Assembly: GCA_022661535.1 (NCBI GenBank)
Contig: JAKULF010000010.1
Coordinates: 2,728,001 to 2,792,000 of the forward strand
Source of the DNA: Eutypa lata
Lineage: Eukaryota > Ascomycota > Sordariomycetes > Xylariales > Diatrypaceae
DNA: 64,000 nucleotides
Direction: 5' to 3'
Shown here: positions 1 through 10,496 of the stretch, in pieces
How the letters are laid out: each line of letters begins with the position of its first letter
Numbering within the stretch: position 1 is the first letter of the stretch
Notes under the pieces: generated by a model
What the model was told of the DNA's origin: nothing
The model's database searches: none
The model's input: the letters and a program-made list of their open reading frames with translations, nothing else
Program-made: the position numbers and the translations under genes

Positions 1-2881
1 GAGGCTTCGGTTAGGTTCAGTGCTACACCACCAGCTTTCAAGGAGACTAGGAAGCACTCGACGTCGACATTGTTCATGAAATGGTTGATGGACGCTTGAC
101 GCTGAGCCGGTGTCATGCTACCATCAAGCATGACCGTGGTAATTCCTGCCCGACGGAGACGCCACTCGATCAGCTGGAGCATCGTGGTAAACTGCGAGAA
201 GATGATCGACTTGTGTGACGCGTTGTCAGAACGTAGACTATGTAACTCGTGGACAAGCAACTCGATCTTGGAGGACGATGTCCAATTCTCCATCTTGATA
301 CGGTTGATGATGGATGATTTCTTGACTAGCGACTCCTCTTGCTCGATTTCAGGCTGTTCAAGGTCGATGGACAGCGGGATGTGGCAATGGGGACAATCAG
401 GCTGGTCTTGAGAATTGACGTATGTCTTAGCACAAGCGCGACAGAAATCGTGCTTGCATCTAGACCTGATCGCCTCCTCGGCCGGCTCATCACAGATGCA
501 ACAGACCAAAATATTTTGTCCGCCTTCACTGGATTTCTTCAGAATCAAATCAGGGTGGTCTGCGACTTGACGCATCTGCATGATCAGACCAAAAATGTTG
601 GCATAGTTGTTGAGAAGAACACCTTGAGCTACATATGTGTCGAACTTGCGTTGACCGCTCGTCATAATGCTGTTGGCGAAATCATTCTCCTCTTCTCCGA
701 AAAACTGGCGATCAACGTAGATCTCTTTGACCGGAAGCTCCATCGAGTTGGTGTGATCCTTCTTCAGACGGCGCAGCATGATCCGGTCTGTCATAAGTCG
801 AAGCTTCTTCAATGCTGATTTGCCCTCTCCACGGTTACCGAATTTCTGGATAGGATTGAGTAATTCCTGGTTGAAAACGGACACATGTCGCATAGAGTGA
901 TGCTGGCCTAGGCGGTGGTGAGCTCCATCTAATTTTGAAGATAAGAATATGGGTTACTCACAATGTACACATCTGCCATCGTCATTCATGGACCACTCGA
1001 GACTGGAGCAGGGGCATTGCTTGCAGAAGTAAGATGCAAAAGGTGCTACGTTGAGGAATCGGATCAACGAGAAAAACTCCCCAATTCGGTTCTGCAGAGG
1101 GGTACCAGTGAGGCACCAGCGATAATCAACCTTCAGTGCAAAGCAAGCCTTCGCCGTCATTGTTGTTCTCGTCTAAGTAGAATCGTTAGTAGAGGTCACT
1201 GTAGGGCGGGGTTTCATCTTACCTTGATGCAATGCGCTTCATCAAGGATGACACGATGGAACTTGATTTGATGAATCGCGCTCTTCTCCTTGAACAAGCC
1301 ATCCTTTCGTCGGAATCCCTTCTCCTGCTTCCGGTAAAGAGATTCCAAACTGTTATAGGACATGAGGATGACATCGAATTCCTTAAGCTGCTTTACCGTC
1401 ATGTTCTTCGCTTTGACGTTGGTGCCATGAAAGACTAAAGTCTTCAGTTTACCATCAGTGTACGAGGCAATTTCAGTTGTCCACTGCATCAGAGCAACAG
1501 GCGGCACAAGAACCAACGACGGTACCTTGACTGGGTAGTCAGACATGATCAGTGATACCGCCTGGATCGTTTTTCCAAGGCCCATTTCATCACCAAGTAA
1601 GCCACCTTTCCACTCAATATTCTCCATAGCTTTCATCCAAGCGAGGCCCTCTAGCTGGAATGGCTTGAGAATACGGTTGATTGACTTAGGTTGCTCTGCT
1701 TTACCAGCCTTGATAACTGGCATTTCTTCGAGATGGAGCCACATAGTTTTGAGCTCCGGGTGGTGAAGCTCAAGTCTTTTCCTCTCTTTCTCGGCGCGGG
1801 TCAAAGAACGATAACTACGAGGTTGGCGTTGGCGCTGGCGTGGGGTTGGGACAGGGCGAGCAGGACGCGCAGGACCAGCGATAGGTTGGGGTTCGTCTTG
1901 GAAATTGTCGTCGGACCCGTCTTCAGAATCGTCCGACTCGACTCCTTCATCCCCGAAAATACTATCGTCAGAATCGCTGGCACTCGGGTCGACGAACGCT
2001 AGAGCGGGATCCTCCTCATCACTAGTGGGAAGCGCAATTTGTTCGCTGTCGTCATCGTCGGCGTTATTGCTGAAGAGGTCTAGTTTTCTCTTCTTATGGG
2101 CTGACGCAGCTTGAGACAAAGGCGTGTCATCATCATCGCTGTCGTCAAGTATCATGTTCGACGAGCGTTTGACAGCAGTAGTCTTAGCAGTAGATTTGCC
2201 CTTGCCTTTGGCATTAGCTTTGCCTTTTCCTTTAATATTCTCGGAAATGACCTCGATGTCGTCATCACTATTGTTCGGACTTGCTTCGAGGCCGTCAGAA
2301 AGTTTTCTAGCGCCCCGTCGCCGCGTAGCATTAGATGATGACTGAGCCGCTAGAGCTAAAGCAGCCTTGTGGTCCTCTTCACGTTGGAGGCGGCGGGCCA
2401 AGTCCAACGATGGATCATAGCCGAGGTCATCGTCTCCCTCAGAGTCCTCTACGAATGAATCATGTGCTCGTCGAGGTCGTTTTTTCTTTGAAGAGAATCC
2501 CTTGGGCTTGCTGACTTCTTCCTCTGAGTCGGAAGGAAGCTCAATGACAAGACGAGACCTAGTGGATCTAGTAGACCTAGTAACAGAAGCACCGGCTTGT
2601 GCCTTGGCTGGGACGGAAGGAGCTGGAGTCACGGCATTACTAGTGGCAGGTGTAGAGTACTCGCTGTCTGAAATAATAGTAGCAGGAGTGGTTGCCGAAG
2701 AGACCGACTCGTTAGCAGCCATATTGGAAGCCTTGGCAGGCCTTCCTCGACGCTTGGGAAGACCAGCGGAGGCCTTCTGTGCGGTGTTGGATTGAGCAGC
2801 TCTAGTTGAAGGGGGAGTGCTGGCACCGTTGGAAGCAGGATCGCTCTTCAAGGCCGCTGTACGTCTCGTGCTTGGCGCCAT
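1..2881 (-). CDS. RAD16: RAD16-like SNF2/RING DNA repair ATPase (3' end cut by window)
   Basis: Swi2/Snf2-family ATPase with an embedded RING finger; in yeast Rad16 pairs with Rad7 as NEF4 and recognises UV damage in non-transcribed DNA. Exons are 2881-1223, 1172-962 and 907 to beyond position 1. The N-terminal third is acidic, Ser-rich and basic-patch rich. The Walker A motif DEMGLGKT lies near residue 430 and DEAH near 547. The C3HC4 RING (CCIC..CKHDFCRAC..CPHC) spans about residues 756-795, and the start of the helicase C-terminal domain follows, so motif VI is missing only because the window ends. For the second intron (908-961) the acceptor CTAG was chosen over a nearer TTAG, because the nearer one gives a 33-nt intron and destroys a conserved Cys. 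At least 925 residues are visible, in line with filamentous-fungal homologues. It diverges from RAD7. Confidence 0.93.
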
Positions 2882-4425
2882 CTTGGACTACAGTGGGAAT
2901 AATAGCCAATATCGGCCGGAAATAAAGTCTGGACCCAGGTGAAGGTTGAGTTGAGATGGAAAGTACACAAGACCAGCAATGTGAATACGAATTAAAAGTA
3001 CTTAGGTAAGTACCTAAGAAGCAGGTACTTGGGAAAGTTGGGTGTATTTGGGATGAAAGTGGGATTGGGGAAATTATGTGATGAAAGAAGTGATCGTGAC
3101 GAAGTGCAAGTAAAGGTTGTTAAGCCTGTAATTGAAAACACCGTCTCGTGCAATTAATTCTTTTTTGCGCAATTAATGTAGATGATCCTTCGTTACTAGG
3201 TTGCCTGTGTAGGTAGGCAATGTAAACAAAAGGATGGTATGACCAAAAGAGGTGGATGAGTAATTGACCTAGGCGACCTGGGCAACTTGTTCCCACGACG
3301 ATGGAAAAATCAATCGAGCAATTGACCTTGGTGTAGGTTTTGCGATCGGATTGATGGATTCCCCAAAGACTACCCCTCCATGCATGCAATGGATTAAATC
3401 GATGAGAGTTTTAAGAAGGGGAAATAACCAAAAGAATGAAGGGAGTCTAATAAGACGAAAGGGAGGTGGCAACCTAAAACTACTCCCGGTATTGTTTTCC
3501 TTTTTTTTGTTTTGTTCCTGCCCAAAGCCCAGACCTAGCACCTATCTAGGTAGAAAATAGAGAAAGAAAGTACGACAATGTCGCTGATGAATCTCCAAAG
3601 GAATCGCAGGGGTCCGCGTTGAGATCAAAACGCCAGGTAACGTGATGATAAGGTAAGATAAAGTGGTTTTTCTAGTCTCAAACGAGTAATTACCCCTGTC
3701 TGTATCCTTTCCTCGGTACTTTTTCTGGGTTTCACTATGGGGCTGGGGGGCTGATGCCTACGATGGAGACTAAAAGTCTAAAAGTCAATTAAACTGATAA
3801 GGTGAAGAAAACCACTTTACGCGCCCTAGTGGCAAAACCGCGACTTTTCTACATAAGGTATCCCGTATTTGTAGTTACTCCCCTTGATAGGATATCTCAC
3901 CTAGCAACCTATCACCCTGTATGTTGTCGTCCAGGTAATAGGTAAGCAAAGTAAGAACCTAATTGCCGGAGTACCTAACTAGTTAAGGCATCAAGTGTTT
4001 GACAATCTATCCACCTGATGTTTTTCTTAAAGACCATTTCAGATCAAGTCATCAACTTTACCTACCTACCTGCATAGACCTGCATACATACCTACATTCA
4101 CTTTTGCTTACATCTAAGAAGTAGTCTTCTGCAACTGTGGGTACCTTCCTCCCTTCGTTGTGAAGGTGATTTCTTTGATCACTAAACCCTCCACCCTAAT
4201 AAGGTATGTTTCATTTGTACATTTTATCCCCTTACCTTACTTCACCTTTTTCTTTCTTTTCATCCAAGGCATCTCGCTCAATCTACTTTGTGTGTATCGT
4301 CTAACTTCCACAGAGCAGATGCATTGAACGGATGCTACGGGAACGATAGATGCCACGATAATTACTAGGTGTATTTGCCCGATATAGGAATTAACTTGTT
4401 TCTTCTATTACGGATTATTGTCACC
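2882..4425. promoter_or_regulatory. Shared divergent intergenic region of RAD16 and RAD7
   Basis: This 1.5 kb spacer separates the two start codons and must hold both promoters and 5' leaders. No credible ORF is present. It contains a near-palindrome at 3001-3018, repeated CCTACCTA/TACATACC motifs around 4060-4100 and pyrimidine tracts near 4240-4260. No TATA box is convincing. Confidence 0.6.
3001..3018. repeat. Inverted repeat CTTAGGTA-AG-TACCTAAG
   Basis: Two perfect 8-bp arms flank a 2-bp spacer, about 120 bp upstream of the RAD16 start codon. Its half-site TAGGTA recurs in many spacers of this window, so it may be a chance product of that background or a dimeric protein site. Confidence 0.5.
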
Positions 4426-6472
4426 ATGTTAGTATCATATCCCGTAATTATTGATGAGCTGAATATAGTAGAAGTTAACAGTCGATCTAGGAGTAACAAT
4501 AACAATCGCCAGAATCAGCCGGCTCGATCGATTAGGGGCCCGTAAGTTTTTCTAAAGTTCTTTGTCTTGCTCCTATCGAATTTGAGCTAGAGAAGCTAAC
4601 AATTCTTGTCGTAGTCGGTCGGCTCTTACGGATTTCTTGGCAGTAAGTTGTTCCACCATGTTCTTGTCACTATTCTAGGGAATACTAATAGGATTCCTCT
4701 AGTCCCAGAACATTTCAGCTTCTCAAATTCGAGCTGATAGAGATGCTCGACGACGTACTGCCACCACCACGGACTCTGCGCAAGATGATACTGCGGCAGC
4801 CTCTTCTACTAATGGAGCTGAAGATGTAGATGAAGAGGAAGATGAAGAGGCAGAAGCTGGTCCTTCCACTAGCACTGCAGCAACTCGTCGCACACGAGAA
4901 CAGAAACGCAAGAATCAGGAGGCCGCAATTGAGAAGATCAAGAAATCTAAGGCCTACAAAAAGAGAAAGCGACTTGCAGACTCGGATGATGACGATGACG
5001 ACTTGGCACTGGCTATATTCAACGCAAGGGCCGCCCCTCCCCCAGGCCAGACAGAGAACTGCGAGATATGCAATAAGCGATTCACTGTCACGCCTTATTC
5101 AACAGCTGGTCCAAATGGCGGCCTACTTTGTCCCAAATGTGCAAAGGAGAATGCTACGGATGCTCCCCCCGCCAAGAAGAGCAAGAAGAAAGCGGGAGTG
5201 ACACCCGGTGTCGGTCGTAGAAAGATTCAGAGCTCTATCTTAGATGGCACTTTTCAAATCGGCGCCAAGAACTTGATGACTCTTTGCATCGAGATATTGG
5301 CCAAGAATATCGATCTCGCCGATGATCTCGGTGATCTTCCGCCTACTATGATAGATCGCATCGCCCGAATCCTATCCAAGAAGAGATTGATGAATTCTCA
5401 GACTCTCGATCTTTTCCTTCGACCCGACGTTGAAGACCTCATGATATACGATGGTGCACGCTTGCGTACGGATGATTATATTCGGATCTTTTCGATAGCT
5501 TCTAAGCTGAAGAAGTTGAAGATACGAAACGCCATTCAGTTCAAGGACGAGGTCATGGAATACCTTATGGGGAGACATCTCAACCTAGAAAGTCTCTACC
5601 TATACGGTGCTAACCTCCTGGCTGAGGATCGCTGGATAGAGTTCCTTGCCGCAAAGGGCAAGCATCTCAAAGCACTCCAAATCGGCTACACGGATAAGCA
5701 CTTGAACGATAATGTTGTCGCCTCGCTGAAAGACCACTGCCCTTCGCTTACTCGTCTCAAGATCTGCCATAACCAACAAGTTTCTAACAAGGGTGTCGAG
5801 CATATCGCCGACCTGAAGAATCTTGAACATTTAGGTCTACAGTTTGTCACGGAAACTGCCACCGAACCCTATGTTCATGTCATTGAGAAGATTGGCAAAC
5901 AACTTCGTACTTTTTCGATTAGAAATGTCCCACATGTCGATGATCGATTGCTGGATGCAATTCACGAAAATTGTACATCATTGACGAAGCTCCGCATTCA
6001 AGACAGCGAGGTGATGACTGATGCAGGATTTGCCCGATTGTTCAAAGGTTGGAAGAACAAACCTCTCACATTCATCGACCTAAAGAAATGTCGCCATGTA
6101 GATGCGTCCAAACCCAGAGAGAACGCTCATCTCACCGGCCTATGTTCGGACGGATTCAAGGCCCTCATGGGTCACTCTGGCAGGAAGCTCAAACACCTGA
6201 ACGTGCATGCCTGCCGTCATATCTCGAGAGAAACATTCGAGGAGGTCTTCGATCTTGACAAGGAGTATCCGGAACTGTTGAAGATGGAGATCAGCTTCTG
6301 CGAGCAGGTCACTGACCTCATCGTGGGCCGCATTTTCCGTACTTGTCCCAAGTTAAAGGAGCTCAATGTCTTCGGTTGCATGAAGTTGAAGGAGGTAGTT
6401 GTTCCCAAAGGCAGGATTCTTGTTGGCGTTCCCAACGTCATTGGCATGACCATCGAAGGTGTCGAGGACTGA
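4426..6472 (+). CDS. RAD7: RAD7-like leucine-rich-repeat DNA repair protein
   Basis: Leucine-rich-repeat partner of Rad16 in NEF4, also an adaptor of an Elongin-Cullin ubiquitin ligase in yeast. Exons are 4426-4541, 4615-4642 and 4703-6472 (637 residues). The conserved N-terminal segment RGPRSALTDFLA is assembled across the first two introns. A coiled, acidic and Lys-rich stretch follows, then a CxxC..CxxC zinc motif at about residues 168-171 and 191-194, then LRR repeats to the C terminus. The start is uncertain: the ATG at 4426 is in frame with a good context (tcaccATG) but adds about 18 residues before the usual Ser/Arg/Asn-rich beginning, so an unseen upstream exon is possible. Domain identity is firm; only the first exon is doubtful. 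Confidence 0.9.
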
Positions 6473-7016
6473 GGCTGTAACCAAGTTCGTTATTTAATAC
6501 CGACTATAGTCTACATGGTCTTAAAGGTTCTTTGAGAGTATGTCTACCAGGCCCTATTACGAGGGAGAACTGTGGCGCAATAAAGTCCAAATGGTGAGGA
6601 CTCGGTGCTTCGGCGCTTTACTTCCGGTGGTCCGGTGGCTAGGTATTCTCAAGGGATCCATCATTGTCATATGTTAGCTTAGATATGCGTATGCGCTTCT
6701 CCATAGAGTGTAACTAATGAGATGCCGCAAATCTCTCCTGCTATGTTGCGGGATATTTGACATAACTGATCATGAGATTGACTGATTATTATTGCGTAGG
6801 CGTAACTAGACGGAGATCGGGTTCGACCGGAGCGGAACCCCACAACGACGATGGCGCAATGCGATGGTCTGACTCTTGTTCTTCGCAACAAAACAACCCA
6901 ACCTCAAATAAATTCATTTCATGTGCTTCAAATTTGCTCGTTGTCCCCTCCCTATAATTCAGTTAACTAGATATTATCCCTACTCCTCTCGTTCTCCCTT
7001 TATCGCAACATTGACG
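6473..7016. other. Spacer between RAD7 and the monooxygenase
   Basis: Holds the RAD7 3' untranslated region and the promoter and leader of the downstream gene. Short ORFs here are not supported by composition or similarity. Nothing else is recognisable. Confidence 0.5.
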
Positions 7017-8267
7017 ATGAGCGCCTCCCCCGGAACCGCCGCCGCCGCCGCCTCGCAGCCAGACAGCGGCGGCAGGTTCCACATCCAGAAGATCGCCATC
7101 GTCGGCGCGGGTCCCAGCGGCCTCGCGGCCGCCAAGCACCTAGTAGCCGTGGGCGCCTTCGCGCAGATCGACGTCTTCGAGCAGCAGGCCGAGGTCGGCG
7201 GCGTCTGGAACTACAGTGCGGTGCCACAGCCGGCGCAAACGTTGAATATACCGCAGACGGACGCGCATGGGCCGCCGGATCAGCCCGTAGCTCCGTCAGA
7301 GTCATCCGGGAAAGGAGAGCCGCCGCTGTTCCCTAGCCCCATGTACGATGACCTACACACGAACATCCCGCATACCCTCATGCGGTACTCTGATCTGCCG
7401 TTTCCGTTGGGAGAGGGGGAAGAGGAAGGGGAAGGGGAAGGGGGAGGTAGGAAGAACTGCGCCATTTTCCCTAGCCGCCAGGTCGTGCAGGAGTACCTCG
7501 TTGCCTACTCGCGCGATGTGCGACACCTCATCAAGTTCTCGACGCAAGTGGTAGACATCGCACCGCTGCCACCCTCCTACCCAACAGAAGAAAACAATAA
7601 TGCCAGAAACACCACCAACAACAGCAACGCCGACGAGCGCTGGGCCGTACAGACCAAAAACCTACCCACCAACCAGACGACAACAGAGACATACGACGCC
7701 ATCGTGGTAGCATCAGGCCACTACGCCACGCCGTACGTGCCAGCAGTCGAGGGCCTATCCGCCTTCGTTGCGGCGCACCCGGGCGCCGTCACGCACTCGA
7801 AGCTGTACCGCTCCCCGGAAGCGTACAGGGACAAGAAGGTCCTGGTCGTGGGGAACTCGGCGTCGGGGCTCGACATCGCGTCGCAAATCCGGTCCGTCGC
7901 CCGGAAGCCCGTGCTCGTGTCGGCACAGACGCCGGCGGCGCCCGAGGCGCTCGCACATTACGGCGGGGGAGGAGGGGGAGGGGGAGGGGGAATCGAGGAA
8001 GTACCCGAGATCAGACGCTTTTTGGTGGAGGGAAGGGGCGTCGAGTTTTGGAGTGGGAATAGAAGGGGTGTCACAGATGATGGAGGAGGGGAGAAGGGGG
8101 TGGTTGTTGTTGAGAACGGGGATAATAATGGGGATCGGAGTGGGAATGGGGAAGAAGGAAAGGGCAATGGGAGAACTGAGACAGACATCGACGCAATCAT
8201 CTACTGCACAGGCTACCTCTACACATTCCCGTTCTTCAAGTCCCTCTCTTCCCCCGAGAATAACAAT

Positions 8268-8311
<44 letters not shown>

Positions 8312-8906
8312 CCCGCCTCTCGTAACGGACGGACGGCGCGTGCACGGCCTCGCCCACCACCTCCTGCACGCGCGACACCCGACGCTCGCGTTCCCGGGCC
8401 TCCCGCAGAAGGTGATCCCGTTCCCGCTCGCCGAGGCGCAGATGGGCGTCGTGGCGCGTCTGTGGGCGAACTGGCTGCCGCGACCGACGCCCGCGGAGCT
8501 GGGGCGCTGGGAGCAGATAGACGAGGAGGCGTGGGCGGCGACGGCGCGCGATCCTAGGGATAGGAAGGGGTTTCACGTGTTCGGGAAGGGCGAGGACGGG
8601 CGGTACATCAATGCTATGCATGATCGGGCCATGAGGGCCGACGGCGACGTTACTAAGGGGGAAGGGAAGAAGGGCAGAGGCAGGGGTAGAGAGCTGCCGC
8701 ACTGGGGTGAGCATGATTTCTGGCAGAGGACTATCTACGCTGAGGCGAAGATGCGGTTCGAGAAATCGGGGAAGACAGCGAAGACGCTGGAGGAGCTTGG
8801 GTTCCGGTTCGAGCCGGAGAAGGTTGTTGCGCCTGAGAAGGATGATGAGCAAGGGTCGGGGAGGGTTGTTCCTACTGGGGATGATAATTTGGACGTTGCT
8901 GGTTAA
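7017..8906 (+). CDS. Flavin-containing monooxygenase (FMO family), intronless
   Basis: Predicted FAD/NADPH-dependent monooxygenase that oxygenates N- or S-nucleophiles. The start at 7017 was preferred over an in-frame ATG at 6921 because the FAD-binding GAGPSG motif then sits at residues 30-35, normal for the family. The NADPH motif GNSASG lies near residues 281-286. A fungal FMO block FPSRQVVQEYL and an HSKLYRSP segment are present. The protein is 629 residues, longer than the roughly 450-550 typical of the family. The excess is low-complexity insertions: an E/G run (about 7410-7450), a glycine run (about 7962-7992), a G/N/E-rich linker and a poly-Asn run (8261-8312). Substrate cannot be inferred; no biosynthetic cluster surrounds it. 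Confidence 0.85.
8261..8312 (+). repeat. In-frame (AAC)n microsatellite encoding poly-Asn
   Basis: A trinucleotide AAC/AAT tract inside the monooxygenase gene encodes about 18 consecutive asparagines between the post-NADPH region and the C-terminal part. Such tracts change length readily. Confidence 0.9.
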
Positions 8907-9230
8907 GGATAGGGTAAGGTGGAACTAGTAGGTACTAGGATGATTGGAGACCTACACGTCCAAACGTATTTGAAGCAGCCCGAAGAAGTGGATGGAGCGA
9001 TTGTGGCGTTAGGTGTTCATTTCCATCATTATTGTGTTATAATAGATATTAACCACTATTCATAGCTCGTGCCTCTTGACCTCTCTTCCATAGCACTTGG
9101 CCTGCTTCATATAATCCGATCCAAGTGCCCGTCAACGCCAATCCATGCAAATAGCTAAACAACCAAGAGAGAAAAAGCACCCCAAACCCAAGTGTACGCA
9201 TAACACCCATCACATTACAATTAGCTGCAA
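8907..9230. other. Convergent 3' spacer
   Basis: A 324-bp gap between the stop codons of the convergent monooxygenase and lipase genes. Both 3' untranslated regions should lie or overlap here. Nothing else is seen. Confidence 0.5.
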
Positions 9231-10496
9231 CTACTCCTCCAACGTCGCGACGAACTCGATATCCTGCGCGACGAGGTCATTGAGCCTAGCCTCGAGCTCC
9301 TCGTCCGTGACGTCCTCGGGCTCCGTCGTAGCCATATCGAACGTGACGTTGGCCGCCGCCGCCGCCCTCTTCGTCTTCCTGAACTCGATCCCGGTGCCGC
9401 AGGCGCTGATGTCCTGGAAGTAGTAGCCGTGGGCCTCGACGTCGAGACCCAGGGTGCCGGCGTTGCAGCCGAGGGAGGCGTAGCCCTCGCAGACCTCGCC
9501 GTCCGCGGCCGTGTAGTCCGTCGTGTTGCTGCCGCCGGTGTGGAACCAGTACTCGGGGCTCGTGTGGCGGTAGTTGAGCAGGATCGGCGGCAGGCGCGGG
9601 ACCGGGTCGTCCGTGTGCGTCACGCGGAACTCGAGCCCCGCCTGCTCGCTCACGTGCTCCACGAAGGCGCGGTTGCCCGGCCGCGGGCTCCCGTACGTGT
9701 AGATGTCGATGTCGTAGCTGCTGCCCCCGTCCTCCTCGCGCACGTAGCCCGCCCCGACGGTGGCGACCGCGCCCCCGAGGGAGTGCCCCGTGAAGATGAC
9801 CTTGTACGACGGGTTGGCCGCCTTGGCCGCCTTGACGCCGGCTAGCACCTCGTCTGCGACCTCTTCCCAGGCTGTGGAGAAGCCGGCGTGTAGGAGGCAG
9901 CCCAGAGTCAAATCACAGGGGATTTGTAGGAAGACAAAACTATTGTTCGTATGGCATGTGAGCTCAGCTGTCCCGTGCAGAAAGCCTACTTGATCGGGAC
10001 GGGACTTACTCGGTGATCCAGTTCCGGATAGAACTCGACCCCTTGAAAGAGGTTACGATCAACTTGTTTGTGTCGTCTACCGACACAAAGCCCTGAATGT
10101 CCGTGAGGATGCCACTGGATGATAGGTATGGTAAGTCACTATCACATCGAAGATTTAAGTGGAGAGCTGGTGTCTCACCTAAAGGTTGATTGTATAGTAG
10201 CACCTGCTGCTGTCACCTCTGGGCACGCATTGTTTGAACAAGTGACGGTAGAACCAATAGCTGACTCGCTATTGCAGTAACCAGCCGCGGCATACTGGGC
10301 ATAGAAGTCGAAGGCCTTGACTTCAGAGTTGGTGATGGTAACAGCTTCCTTGATAGTAAGTATGCTGTGATAGTTCGAGAAAACCTAGATAACACATACC
10401 TCGATCATTTACACTATATGATAGTGTCTCGGGAACTGGACTCGCAACAGCTACTAGGGCGAGAGAAGAGACAAAAACACAACTGAATGGCTTCAT
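9231..10496 (-). CDS. Secreted class 3 (fungal) triacylglycerol lipase
   Basis: Extracellular alpha/beta-hydrolase that cleaves acylglycerol esters. Exons are 10496-10400, 10344-10179, 10114-10010 and 9939-9231, giving 358 residues with all phases closing. A signal peptide (MKPFSCVFVSSLALVAVAS) opens the protein. The nucleophile elbow GHSLGG has its Ser near residue 176, the Asp of the DDPVPRLPP motif is near 233, and the His of AHGYYF is near 293, so the catalytic triad is complete. The segment NWITDFVF created by the third splice matches the family's lid-proximal region. The exon-1/2 acceptor was set by frame (AAGGAAG|CT). The C terminus carries an acidic 30-residue tail. Confidence 0.9.

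Noticed and set aside
929..961. 33-nt intron in RAD16
   Set aside because: Far below the usual length and it loses a conserved cysteine; the 54-nt intron 908-961 restores the CVHCQHHSMRH segment.
3190..3220. GTTGCC..GGCAAT inverted pair resembling an X-box between RAD16 and RAD7
   Set aside because: The half-sites are too far apart for the 0-3 nt spacing of RFX sites.
7755..8852. 365-codon minus-strand ORF
   Set aside because: Shadow of the monooxygenase gene in GC-rich coding sequence; the sense strand has all family motifs.
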